Source: JBQTKD01 sp052389435
Lineage (GTDB): Bacteria; Actinomycetota; Actinomycetes; Sporichthyales; Sporichthyaceae
Assembly (NCBI GenBank): GCA_052389435.1
Contig: JBQTIB010000114.1
Span: 1 to 55,427 of the forward strand
Length of the DNA stretch: 55,427 nt
Reading direction: 5' to 3'
Shown here: piece by piece, positions 7,029-15,495 of the stretch
Position numbering within the stretch: position 1 is the stretch's first letter
Layout of the letters: the number at the start of each line of letters is the position of its first letter
Notes under the pieces: model-generated
What the model was told of the DNA's origin: nothing
Seen by the model: only the letters and a program-made list of their open reading frames with translations
Database searches by the model: none
Translations under genes and position numbers: made by a program

Positions 7029-8579
7029 TCAGCCCGGTCCCTGGGCCGGCGCGGCGCCGGTCTCGTCGGAGAACTCGCGAAGCCGACGCCGCTGGATCTT
7101 GTTCGTGGAGGTCTTGGGCAGGTCGGTCACGAAACGCACCAGCCGGGGCCGCTTGTAGGGCGCGAGACTGCCCTTGGTGAACTCGATCAGCTCGGCCGCC
7201 GAGACCGACGCGCCCTCGCGCAGCACCACGTAGGCGCAGGCGAGTTCTCCGCGCACCTCGTCCGGCACCGAGCCGACGGCCACCAGGGCGATGGCGGGGT
7301 GAGCGGCCATGACCCGCTCGATCTCGGCTGGATAGACGTTGTAGGCGCCGGTGATGATCATGTCGTTGCGTCGGTCGACCAGCCACACGTTGCCGTCGGA
7401 GTCCTTGCGGGCGATGTCCCCGGTGTGCAGCCAGCCGTCGGGTTCGATGGCGAGCTTGGTGGCCTCGGCGTTGTTGAAGTACCCGGTCATCACCAACGGA
7501 CCGCGACACATCAGTTCGCCCGGCTCGCCCTCGGGGGCGTCGACGGAAACGTCGTCCAGGGAGGCGATCCGGACCTCGGTGCCGGGGAAGCTCTGCCCGA
7601 CCGAGCCGCGCGCCGGCGGCATGTACCAGGTGTTCGACGTCGCCGGCCCGGACAGCTCGGTCATCCCCCAGAGCTCGAGGAAGCGTGAGCCGCTGCGGGC
7701 CTCCCACGCCTCGATGGTCGAGATCGGGATCGTCTGGCCACCGCACACGCTCCGGGTCACGCGCGAGAGGTCGGCGCGGTCGAGCGCGGCGCCGGCGGCG
7801 AGCATCGTCGCGTACATCGCGGGAACGGCGTCGACGATCGTCGCGCCGTACCGGCCGATCGACTCGAGGTAGCTCTCCGGGTCGTACCGCTCGTGCAGCA
7901 CCAACGTGCCGCCGGACATGAACGTGCCCTGGACGACGACGTTGCCGTACACGTGCGGCGCGGGCAGCGCGCTGACGCACACGTCGAACTCGGTGCGCGA
8001 ATGCGCGCTGGCCGTCAGGGCCGAGTTGAACAGCACCGCGCGCTGGGTCTGCACCGCTCCCTTCGGATGGCCGGTGGTGCCGCTGGTGTATCCGATGGTC
8101 GAGGTCGCCGTCGGATCCGGCGGCTCGGGCAGCGCCTCGATGGAGGAGGCGAGCAGGTCGGCCATCGACTCGCGTCCGGCGACCGGGGCGTCGAGGGAGA
8201 TCACGTGCCCGAGATCGGGTAGGTCCGCGGTCAGTCCGGCGACGGTGTCCACGTTGCCGGAGGCGGTCAGGATCGCCGAGGCGCCCGCGTCGCCGAGGAT
8301 GTAGGCGACCTCGGGCGGGGTGAGCATCGAGTTGATCGGATTCACGATCGCCCCGGCCTTGAGAATGCCGTGGTAGGCGGCGATCCACTGCCAGCTGTTG
8401 GGACCGAACAGGGAGACGACCCGGCCCGGCCGCACGCCGCGGCGCAGCAGACCGCACGCGACGCGGGTCGAGGCCTCGTCGAGTTCGGCGTAGGTGAGCG
8501 ATCGGGTGGCGGTGATCAGTGCCGTCTTGGCCGGCCAGCGCTTGGCCGAGAGGGGAAGGATCTGTCCGGGACCGTTCAA
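7029..8579 (-). CDS. Acyl-CoA ligase (AMP-binding, fatty-acid type)
   Basis: A 516-residue ANL-superfamily enzyme: it adenylates a carboxylic acid with ATP and passes the acyl group to CoA. It starts at TTG 8579, preceded by GGAGG at 7-nt spacing, where the homologous sequence begins (NGPGQILPLSAKRWP). Motifs are the phosphate loop YTSGTTGHPKG (residues about 164-174), WGMTELSG, TGDIARKDSDGNVWLVDRRNDMI with the hinge Asp/Arg, and the C-terminal catalytic Lys in KTSTNKIQ. It lies 11 bp downstream of the MDMPI-family gene, so the two are probably one operon. The acid substrate cannot be read from sequence; medium/long-chain fatty acids are most likely for this subgroup. Confidence 0.9.
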   Translation of the reverse strand: MNGPGQILPLSAKRWPAKTALITATRSLTYAELDEASTRVACGLLRRGVRPGRVVSLFGPNSWQWIAAYHGILKAGAIVNPINSMLTPPEVAYILGDAGASAILTASGNVDTVAGLTADLPDLGHVISLDAPVAGRESMADLLASSIEALPEPPDPTATSTIGYTSGTTGHPKGAVQTQRAVLFNSALTASAHSRTEFDVCVSALPAPHVYGNVVVQGTFMSGGTLVLHERYDPESYLESIGRYGATIVDAVPAMYATMLAAGAALDRADLSRVTRSVCGGQTIPISTIEAWEARSGSRFLELWGMTELSGPATSNTWYMPPARGSVGQSFPGTEVRIASLDDVSVDAPEGEPGELMCRGPLVMTGYFNNAEATKLAIEPDGWLHTGDIARKDSDGNVWLVDRRNDMIITGAYNVYPAEIERVMAAHPAIALVAVGSVPDEVRGELACAYVVLREGASVSAAELIEFTKGSLAPYKRPRLVRFVTDLPKTSTNKIQRRRLREFSDETGAAPAQGPG

Positions 8580-8590
8580 CTGATGCCTCC

Positions 8591-9343
8591 TCAGAATCCA
8601 GTTGCCTTCGTCCAGGCGTCGAGCAGATCGCCGTCCCCGAAGACCTCGAACCTGTCCGCGTCGGCCAGGCTTCTCCGGTTCCACAGCAGCAGCAGCAGGT
8701 CCGACGCGCTGCCGCGCACCGCGACCGTGGCCTTGGTGTGCGCCGCCGCCCAGTCGTACCCCTCCTCGGTCAGCGAGATCGTCCACTCGCCCGGGGCGTC
8801 GGTGGCGTGCAGGTGCAGGGAATCGCCCGCCCGATCCAGCGCGCGCACCTTGGCCGGACCGCCGACCGCGGGAAGCATCGTGCCCAGCAGTTCGTCGACG
8901 CCGTCGACGGCGACGGCGGAGTCGATCGACGGGTCCCGGCCCAGGGCGAGTGCGACGTCGGCCCGGTGCACCGCGGTTTCGTGCACCATGCGGCGGGTCC
9001 ACCAACCGACGCTGCCGCCGGGGGCGAAACTCCACACCGCCGTGGCCGGGTCGGCGGCCAGTTCGGCCAGCAGCGGCGCGGCGCCGGCGGCGAGCCAGTC
9101 CGGCAGCGCGGACTCCGTCTCCGGCAGCCCGGTTTCGACGGCCTTCCAGCCCACGCGCTCGCTGGCTCGGGTGCGCACGATGTGGGCGGCCCATCGATGG
9201 GCGCCGCCGGTGTGCCGGATCGCTTCGGCCACGGTCCAGCCCGGGCAGGTCGGCACCGGCGCGGACAGGTCCGCACCGGCCGTCGCGGCCGCCATGGCGG
9301 CGATCTCGGAGCCGAGGCGGTCGAGCTGGTCTGCGTGGTCCAT
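8591..9343 (-). CDS. Maleylpyruvate isomerase family protein (mycothiol-dependent enzyme N-terminal fold)
   Basis: A 250-residue protein of the DinB/MDMPI superfamily. The early CPGWTVAEAIRHTGGAHRW and the later RRMVHETAVHRADVAL supply the His residues that bind a divalent metal in this fold. Members include mycothiol-dependent maleylpyruvate isomerase and many uncharacterised thiol-dependent enzymes. A longer frame exists upstream, but homology begins at MDHADQLDRL (ATG 9343). There is no Shine-Dalgarno, and a -10-like GATACT lies six bases upstream, which suggests leaderless translation. It is followed directly by the acyl-CoA ligase. The exact reaction is unknown. Confidence 0.8.
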   Translation of the reverse strand: MDHADQLDRLGSEIAAMAAATAGADLSAPVPTCPGWTVAEAIRHTGGAHRWAAHIVRTRASERVGWKAVETGLPETESALPDWLAAGAAPLLAELAADPATAVWSFAPGGSVGWWTRRMVHETAVHRADVALALGRDPSIDSAVAVDGVDELLGTMLPAVGGPAKVRALDRAGDSLHLHATDAPGEWTISLTEEGYDWAAAHTKATVAVRGSASDLLLLLWNRRSLADADRFEVFGDGDLLDAWTKATGF

Positions 9344-9349
9344 GGACGA

Positions 9350-9355
9350 AGTATC
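9350..9355 (-). promoter_or_regulatory. Candidate -10 box of leaderless MDMPI-family gene
   Basis: GATACT on the minus strand sits six bases before ATG 9343. It matches A2 and T6 of TAnnnT, and its spacing matches the other leaderless-type starts in this window. Confidence 0.3.
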
Positions 9356-9417
9356 GCTGGCCGCCGTGAGCCAGGTCACGGGCCCCGACGGCCAATCCCG
9401 GGCCGCGCGGTTGTCGC

Positions 9418-10584
9418 TCAGCCCGCCCAGCGACCGGTGGTGAACAGCAGCGCGAACACGACCATGAACGGCGCGACCACCGCCAGGTAGGCCTGGTGGA
9501 CGACGGGTTTGCGCAGCGTCCAGGCCGCGAGCGCGATCCACAGCGGCCACCACGTCAGCGTGGCCCGGGGCACGGAGAAGAACCACATCGCGGTGGTGAA
9601 CGCGTAGAGCTGCAGGGCGATGTAGACGGCTTCGGCCCACCGCCGCGCACGCAGCAGCCAGATCAGAAGGACGATGCCGACCGCCACCGCCAGGATCTCC
9701 GCGCCGAACATCCACGCGAAGCCGGTGGACTGCTTCTCACCGAACGCGTTCTCCCACGTGATCCGCAGCGCCTCCCACGGCCAGTGGAAGGACCGGTACC
9801 AGCCCTCCTCCTGCGCGTGCTGCCAGCGCAGCCAGTCGCCGGTGCGATCGTGGAGGTAGGCGAAGTAGGCCAGCACCGGCAGGAACGGAACGACCAGCCA
9901 CGGCGCCGACCTCCACTGCCGGCGGCCGTCGCGGGCGGTGAGGAACTCCACGATCAGCGCGACCGCGAGGAAAACCCCGGTGATGCGGACACAGCTCGCG
10001 CCCGCGGCGAGCAGTCCGGCCGCGACCCACCTGCCCCGCTTCGCCGCGAGCCACGCGGGCAGCGCGAAGGCCAGGAACAGCGCCTCGGTGTAGGCCGCGG
10101 CGAGGAACACCGCCGAGGGGGCGAGCAGGAACAGCAGGACGGTGCGCTCGGCCAGCCGCTCGCCCTCGGCGCCGTCCGCGTCGAGCGCGGCGATCCGGCC
10201 CAGGGCCAGCACGGCGACGGCACCGGCCACCAGGGAGATCAGCAGACCCGCCGTCACATACCCGACGCCGCCGACGGTGTGGACGGCGCGCATGAGCAGC
10301 GGAAAGCCCGGAAAGAACGCCTCGAGCGGCACCGCCGGTCCGCCCGGGCCGCCGTCGTAGCCGAACTCGGCGATGGTCCGGTAGTGGTGGGTGTCCCACT
10401 GCAGCCACCGATCGAGGAAGCCCACCGGCCGTCGGGAGTCGCTCGAGGCGAACAGCCACGCGCCCGCCGCGGCGACCGCGAAGACCGCCAACCGGGTCAG
10501 CGCGTAGAGCCGCAGCGCCGCGACGTCCCCGCCGCGGAGGCGAGCCGGCACCCGGATGGCGGACACCCGATCGACCACGCTCAC
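9418..10584 (-). CDS. PIG-V-like membrane mannosyltransferase
   Basis: A 388-residue polytopic GT-C-type glycosyltransferase, probably transferring mannose from polyprenyl-phosphate-mannose on the outer face of the membrane. After an N-terminal TM helix comes RWLQWDTHHYRTIAEFGYDG, the WDxxxY..IA..GY signature of bacterial PIG-V relatives, then FFPGFPLLMR and many hydrophobic segments. GTG 10584 overlaps the stop of the GT87 gene upstream (GTGA), implying translational coupling. The acceptor is unknown; lipoglycans or glycoproteins are possible. Confidence 0.82.
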   Translation of the reverse strand: MSVVDRVSAIRVPARLRGGDVAALRLYALTRLAVFAVAAAGAWLFASSDSRRPVGFLDRWLQWDTHHYRTIAEFGYDGGPGGPAVPLEAFFPGFPLLMRAVHTVGGVGYVTAGLLISLVAGAVAVLALGRIAALDADGAEGERLAERTVLLFLLAPSAVFLAAAYTEALFLAFALPAWLAAKRGRWVAAGLLAAGASCVRITGVFLAVALIVEFLTARDGRRQWRSAPWLVVPFLPVLAYFAYLHDRTGDWLRWQHAQEEGWYRSFHWPWEALRITWENAFGEKQSTGFAWMFGAEILAVAVGIVLLIWLLRARRWAEAVYIALQLYAFTTAMWFFSVPRATLTWWPLWIALAAWTLRKPVVHQAYLAVVAPFMVVFALLFTTGRWAG

Positions 10585-11969
10585 GCCGGTGCCGCCTCGG
10601 GCGTTCGGCGGTGACTCGGTCGCGCGAGCAGGCCCGCTGCGGGGTCCTCCTCGCCGGAGGCGCGGACCGGATCGCACTCCGGATCGAGCACGTCGCGCAC
10701 GACCACGGCGACGAACCACGCCAGCGCCGCGAATCGAATCAGCAGCGCGACGGTGTAGGCGTCCTGCGGAAGTCCGCGGTCGTAGCCGCCGAGCAGGTAG
10801 TACCAGACGGCGAAGAAGTAGACGATCTCGCCGGCCTGCCAGATGAGCAGGTCTCGCCACCGGGGCCGGGCCAGCACGGCGAGCGGGAGCAGCCAGAGGA
10901 TGTACTGCGGCGACCAGACCTTGTTGGCCAGGACGAACACCGCGACGGCCAGGAACGCCAGTTGCGCGACCCGCGGACGGCGCGGCGCGAGGACGGCGAG
11001 ACTCGCGACGGCCAGCAGCCCGAGCAGGGTGACCGCCGAACTGACGACGTTGAGCGCGGGCACCGCGTGCCCGGCCCGGTCGAGGGCGAACCAGATCGAG
11101 CCGAACTCGGCGCCGCGGCGGCTGTTGAAGGAGTAGAACTCCCACCAGTCGCTCGGCGCGGCCAGGGCCACCGGGAGATTGACCGCCAGCCAGGCACCCG
11201 CGGCGGCGAGCAGGGTCGCCCGGAAGGCCGCGATCTTGCGCGCCCGGACGCACAGCAGCGCCAACGGCAGCAGGATCACCGCCGGGTAGAGCTTCGCCGA
11301 GACCGCGAGCCCGAGCCAGATCCCGGCCCACACGGGTTTGCCGCGCGCCCACGCCAACAGTCCGAACATGGTCAGCGCCACCGCGAACAGATCCCAGTTG
11401 ATCGTCCCGGTCAGCAACAGCATCGGCGAGGCCGCAAAGCCGAGCGCGTCCCAGGGCCGGCGACGTCCCGCGAGGGCGACGGTGGCCCCGACGGCGGCGA
11501 GGGCCGTCAAGCCGAGCAGAAACGCGTTCACGTCGTAGAAGCGGACGGCCTCGGCGTCGATCCCGGCGGCGGACAGCGGCTTGGTGACGATGGCGGCGGC
11601 CTGCATGAAGACCCCGGACAGCACCGGGTACTCCAGCGCCTGATAGTCGCCGGACTCGACGTAGGGAAGCTTGCCCTCGGCAAAGCCGCGTTCCCGCCAC
11701 ATGTGGGGGATGTCGGAGTAGCAGGCGTGCGCGTACTGCTGCCCGTCGCCGCGGCTCCACGCATTGTCCCTACACGGCGCGCGTTCGAGCACCCCGAAGG
11801 CGAACACCACCGCGGTGACGGCCAGCAGGATCCGGATCGGCGTCCACCACGAGGATCCCGGCATCATCCGCCTGCCCGCGGGCCCGCCGAGCAGCTCCGC
11901 CCCCGAGGCCAGGACGGGGTCCTCCCGGGTCGGGTGGACGATCTCGGGCGAGGGACGGAAGGCAGGCAC
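10581..11969 (-). CDS. GT87-family membrane glycosyltransferase
   Basis: 462 residues with about ten hydrophobic helices, of the GT-C/GT87 class (alpha-mannosyltransferase-like, using polyprenol-linked sugar). The N-terminal EDPVLASGAELLGGPAGR..WWTPIRILL block and EYPVLSG are typical of the actinobacterial homologue found next to a bifunctional penicillin-binding protein. GTG 11969 was chosen because homology starts just after it. GTG 12029 would add 20 residues and is equally open; neither has a good ribosome site. It lies 87 bp behind the penicillin-binding protein gene and overlaps the PIG-V-like gene, so the three may be co-transcribed for cell-envelope work. Confidence 0.85.
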   Translation of the reverse strand: MPAFRPSPEIVHPTREDPVLASGAELLGGPAGRRMMPGSSWWTPIRILLAVTAVVFAFGVLERAPCRDNAWSRGDGQQYAHACYSDIPHMWRERGFAEGKLPYVESGDYQALEYPVLSGVFMQAAAIVTKPLSAAGIDAEAVRFYDVNAFLLGLTALAAVGATVALAGRRRPWDALGFAASPMLLLTGTINWDLFAVALTMFGLLAWARGKPVWAGIWLGLAVSAKLYPAVILLPLALLCVRARKIAAFRATLLAAAGAWLAVNLPVALAAPSDWWEFYSFNSRRGAEFGSIWFALDRAGHAVPALNVVSSAVTLLGLLAVASLAVLAPRRPRVAQLAFLAVAVFVLANKVWSPQYILWLLPLAVLARPRWRDLLIWQAGEIVYFFAVWYYLLGGYDRGLPQDAYTVALLIRFAALAWFVAVVVRDVLDPECDPVRASGEEDPAAGLLARPSHRRTPEAAPA

Positions 11970-12056
11970 GCCCCATCGTTTCGCACGGACCTGCGGAAGC
12001 CGACCCGCCCGCGCCGTGTCTCCACCCACTCGTTGCAGGACGCAGGCAGCGGAAAA

Positions 12057-14606
12057 CTACCGGGGTTCGGTGCCCGTCTGTTCGCGCGAGGGGGCCCGGG
12101 GTGCGGATTGGGCCGCGGGTTTGGGGAGCTGTCCGTCCTTGGTGCAGTCCTTGTTGTAGGGCAGGGTCTCCTGCTCCTTCTTCCGGTCGTTGGTGCAGAC
12201 CGGTTCCAGCTTGGAGGTGGACGTCGGCTTCGGCGTCGGCGTCTTGGTCACCTTCGGGGCCGGAGTGAAGCTGTTCGGACCGAGGTCGAAGGGGTCGAAC
12301 TTCGGGCCCTCGTCGAGGCTGATCTCGCCCGGCTTGGTCGTCGGCGCGATGCCGGACTGGGTGTCGTAGGGGTCCGGGGCGGCGTTCGGGTCCTTCTCGC
12401 CGCCGATGCGGGCCTCTTCGAACTTCTTCACCGGCTGACCGCGCAACGCCGCCTTCATGAACGTGGTCCAGGTCCTCGCCGGGTAGGTACCGCCGAAGAA
12501 GGTGCTCATCCCGGCGGTGCCGTCGAGCGACTTGGTGCCGTCGCCCTTGAAGTAGACGACCGAGGCCGCGAGCTGCGGGGTGCAGCCGGAGAACCACGCG
12601 GTCAGGTCCTGGTGCGTTCCGGTCTTGCCGGCCGCGGGCCGGTTCAGCTTCTTGGCCGCCGTACCGGTGCCGCCCTGGATCACGCCCTGCATCGCCTTGA
12701 TCGTCTCCGAGACCACGCCCGGGTCGAAGACCGGTCCGTTGGACACGTCGGGCTTGCGGATGGCGCGCTCGCCGCCGTTGGGCTGCAGCACCCGCTCCAC
12801 CATGTGCGCCTCGGCGCGGATGCCGCCGCCGCAGAGCGTCGCGATCGCGTCGGCCACGTCGATCGGCCGGGTGGAGGCGATGCCCAGGGTGATGCGGGCG
12901 TTGGTCTCCAGACCGGGGGTGTCCGCGGGGATGCCGGCCTTCTCCATCGCCGCACGCACCTTCGACGAGCCGAGCTTGAACGTGGCCTGCACGAACGCGG
13001 TGTTGACCGACTGCGCCAGGGCGTAGCGCAGGTTCACCGACCCGTAGTTGCGGTCGAACTCGTTGTTGACCGGCCGCGACCCGGGCAGCTTCAGCGGGCC
13101 GTTGCCGGTGAAGGTGCTGCCGAGGGAGTACTTGCCGCTCTCCAGCAGCGCCGCGACCGTGAAGACTTTGAGCGTCGAGCCCGCCTGAATCGGGTAGGTC
13201 GCGGCGTTGACCTGCGCGTACTTGTCCTTGCCCAGGAAGTCCTCGCCGCCGAACATCGCGAGCACCTTTCCGGTGCGCGGCTCGACGGCCACCAGGCCCA
13301 TGCGCAGCCCCTTGACCTTCTTCTCGTCCTTGCCGGGGAACTCCTTCGCGTAGGCAGCGGTGGCGGCGTCCTGCGCCTGCTTGGTGAAGGTCGTGTAGAT
13401 CTTGAAGCCGCCGTTTTCGATCTCTTCCGCGCTCAGGCCGCGGTTGCGCAGCTCCTTGCGGACCCCGAAGAGGATGTAGCCCTTCTGACCGGCGTACTTG
13501 CTGACCGACTTGTTGTTCTTGGGGAACGAGGGGAACTTCAGCTTGGTCCGCTCCGCGGGGGTGATCGCCCCGGTCGCGGCCATGCCGTCGGCGACGAACT
13601 TCCACCGGCCCTTGAGGAACGCGAGGCCTTCGGGGTCGGTCGGGTTGTACCGGCTCGGCGCCCGGATGACGCTGGCCAGCACGATTCCCTGAGACTGCGT
13701 CAGCTTCTCGACGTCGACGTTGAAATAGGCCTTCGCGGCCGCCTGCACGCCGTAGGCGCCGCGGCCGAAGTAGATGGTGTTCAGGTAGTCCTGAAGGATC
13801 TGGTCCTTGGACAGGTCCTTGTCGAGCTTGATGGCGAGCAGGGCCTCGGTCAGCTTGCGCTGAATGGTCCGCTCGGAGCTTAGGTAGTAGTTCTTCACGT
13901 ACTGCTGGGTGATCGTCGAGCCACCCTGCTGGGTGCCGCCGCCGCGCAGGTTCACCCAGAACGCCCGCGCGATGCCGGTCGGCGAAACGCCGTTGTCGTT
14001 GTAGAAGTTGCGATTCTCCGCGGACAGCACGGCCTTGCGCAGCGAGTCAGGCACGCGGTCCAGCGGGACGATCTCGCGGTTCACGTCGCCGAAGCTGCCG
14101 ATCGGCTGCCCGTCGGCGTAGAAGACCTGGGTGGTCTGCAGGGTGGCGCTGTCCTTCGCCTCGGGAATCTCGATGCGCGAGTAGGCGAACAGCAGGACGG
14201 CGAAGCCGGCGGCGACCACCGAAAGCGTGCCCCAGGCGAAGGTCGCGAAAATGATCCGGCTCTTGCGCCGCTTCTTCCGCTTCTTGGGCGCCTTGACCGT
14301 CGCGTTCTCGGTGTCCGGAGAGACGGGCGGGACGGGCTCGGAGCCGGGCGGGAACTCCACGACGCGCTGGATGCGCGCGGTCGCGTCCTTCCAGTCCGGC
14401 GGCACGTCGATGGCCTCGGTCGGGTCGTCGGGAGACGCGGGCACGACGGCCTTGGCCTCGTCCGGCGCCGCCGCGGCGTCCTTGGCCGAGGCGCGGCGGT
14501 CCCTGCGGCGCGAGGCCGGCTCGGGACGGAACCACTGGTCGTCGTCGGCGTGCTGCGGCCCCGTGGCCGGAGCCGAGTTCGGCGGGCGGCGGCGGAACGG
14601 CTTCAT
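12057..14606 (-). CDS. Bifunctional class A penicillin-binding protein
   Basis: An 849-residue peptidoglycan glycosyltransferase/transpeptidase. A charged cytoplasmic tail of about 115 residues ends in KKRKKRRKSR and is followed by one membrane helix (about 118-142). The GT51 domain carries Glu197 in AENRNFY and GGSTITQQ (228-235). The transpeptidase domain carries the nucleophile in STLK (S477-K480), SVN (533-535) and KTGT (661-664). The C-terminal tail is Pro/Thr/Lys-rich with no PASTA repeat. ATG 14606 was chosen because the upstream 68 codons run into the divergent PadR control region. It polymerises and cross-links lipid II outside the membrane. Confidence 0.93.
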   Translation of the reverse strand: MKPFRRRPPNSAPATGPQHADDDQWFRPEPASRRRDRRASAKDAAAAPDEAKAVVPASPDDPTEAIDVPPDWKDATARIQRVVEFPPGSEPVPPVSPDTENATVKAPKKRKKRRKSRIIFATFAWGTLSVVAAGFAVLLFAYSRIEIPEAKDSATLQTTQVFYADGQPIGSFGDVNREIVPLDRVPDSLRKAVLSAENRNFYNDNGVSPTGIARAFWVNLRGGGTQQGGSTITQQYVKNYYLSSERTIQRKLTEALLAIKLDKDLSKDQILQDYLNTIYFGRGAYGVQAAAKAYFNVDVEKLTQSQGIVLASVIRAPSRYNPTDPEGLAFLKGRWKFVADGMAATGAITPAERTKLKFPSFPKNNKSVSKYAGQKGYILFGVRKELRNRGLSAEEIENGGFKIYTTFTKQAQDAATAAYAKEFPGKDEKKVKGLRMGLVAVEPRTGKVLAMFGGEDFLGKDKYAQVNAATYPIQAGSTLKVFTVAALLESGKYSLGSTFTGNGPLKLPGSRPVNNEFDRNYGSVNLRYALAQSVNTAFVQATFKLGSSKVRAAMEKAGIPADTPGLETNARITLGIASTRPIDVADAIATLCGGGIRAEAHMVERVLQPNGGERAIRKPDVSNGPVFDPGVVSETIKAMQGVIQGGTGTAAKKLNRPAAGKTGTHQDLTAWFSGCTPQLAASVVYFKGDGTKSLDGTAGMSTFFGGTYPARTWTTFMKAALRGQPVKKFEEARIGGEKDPNAAPDPYDTQSGIAPTTKPGEISLDEGPKFDPFDLGPNSFTPAPKVTKTPTPKPTSTSKLEPVCTNDRKKEQETLPYNKDCTKDGQLPKPAAQSAPRAPSREQTGTEPR

Positions 14607-14789
14607 TCGACAGGCCCCGAGAGTGACGACATAGGCCTGCAGAGTACTTCGGCGAGCTTTGTACGGCGCCTGGCTTGGGCCGACTTGTGATGCAGCGCGC
14701 GGCCGGGGTGCGTGCACGCGTCGAGGTCGCGTGACGTCCAACACGCCGAGGCACGGTGTTTGCCGATCGGCAACCCGACGCGCTACCTT

Positions 14790-14825
14790 CGATATATCGC
14801 ACCGATACATCGTTTCGATGTATCG
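14790..14825. promoter_or_regulatory. PadR operator: three 10-bp repeats at 13-bp period
   Basis: CGATATATCG (14790-14799), CGATACATCG (14803-14812) and CGATGTATCG (14816-14825) begin exactly 13 bp apart. The last two form a perfect 10-bp inverted repeat around TTT, and the first is itself palindromic. The array lies 34 bp before the padR start and inside the divergent promoter region, so autoregulation by PadR is likely. ACAT...ATGT half-sites are common in PadR operators. Confidence 0.65.
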
Positions 14826-14859
14826 AGCAGCGGGTCACCGAACAGGAGGAGGGGTCGCG

Positions 14860-15420
14860 ATGAGCAAGCGCAGCAACGTGCTCGAACTCGCAGTCCTCGG
14901 TCTCCTGCACGAGTCCCCGATGCACGGCTACGAGCTGCGCAAGCGGTCGAACTCGGTGCTCGGCACCCTACGCGCCATCTCCTACGGATCGCTGTATCCG
15001 TGTCTGAAGTCGCTGGTCGCGGCGGGCTGGATCGCGGAGGAAACCCCCGAGGACGGGGCGCCGCCGCTCGCCGGCAAGCGAGCCAAGATCGTCTACACCC
15101 TCACCGCCGACGGCAAGGACCACTTCGCGGAGCTCATGGCCGCGAGCGGCCCCGAGGAGTGGGACGACGACAGCTTCGGCATCCGATTCGCCTTCTTCGG
15201 CCGCACGGACGCCGCCGTCCGCCTGCGGATCCTGGAAGGACGTCGGCGCCGCCTGGAAGAGAAGTTGGACGGCATCCGCACGAACGCGACTCGTACTCGC
15301 GAGCGAGTGGACGCCTACACGTTGGAGCTGCAGCGGCACGGCCTGGAATCGGTCGAACGCGAAGTCAGCTGGCTCGACGAGCTCATCGCAAGCGAGCGGC
15401 AGACGCAGCCGGCGGAGTGA
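14860..15420 (+). CDS. PadR-family transcriptional regulator
   Basis: A 186-residue dimeric repressor. The N-terminal winged helix (LELAVLGLLHESPMHGYELRKR..LGTLRAISYGSLYPCLKSLVAAGWI) is the PadR DNA-binding domain, with the wing around AKIVYTLTADGK. The C-terminal half is a long charged coiled coil (RLRILEGRRRRLEEKL) for dimerisation, of the longer PadR class with a Vir_act_alpha_C-like tail. ATG 14860 follows a strong AGGAGGAGGGG. The same padR-ino1 pairing is widespread in actinobacteria. It may control itself, ino1 75 bp downstream and possibly the divergent penicillin-binding protein gene; this is inferred from the operator position. Confidence 0.92.
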   Translation: MSKRSNVLELAVLGLLHESPMHGYELRKRSNSVLGTLRAISYGSLYPCLKSLVAAGWIAEETPEDGAPPLAGKRAKIVYTLTADGKDHFAELMAASGPEEWDDDSFGIRFAFFGRTDAAVRLRILEGRRRRLEEKLDGIRTNATRTRERVDAYTLELQRHGLESVEREVSWLDELIASERQTQPAE

Positions 15421-15495
15421 AGAAGTAGACCCACAGACCGGTCACACCCACGTCGGTACACCGGGCAAGTCCCCCCAATGAAGGAGCACCCAGCC

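Noticed and set aside
12030..12056. GTG 12029 as the start of the GT87 gene
   Set aside because: It is possible but adds 20 residues with no homology pattern and no ribosome site, so GTG 11969 is preferred.
10611..13883. 1090-residue open frame opposite GT87 and penicillin-binding protein genes
   Set aside because: The minus strand carries clear motifs (SxxK, SxN, KTG, GT51). This frame is low-complexity Arg/Gln/Gly sequence across two real genes.
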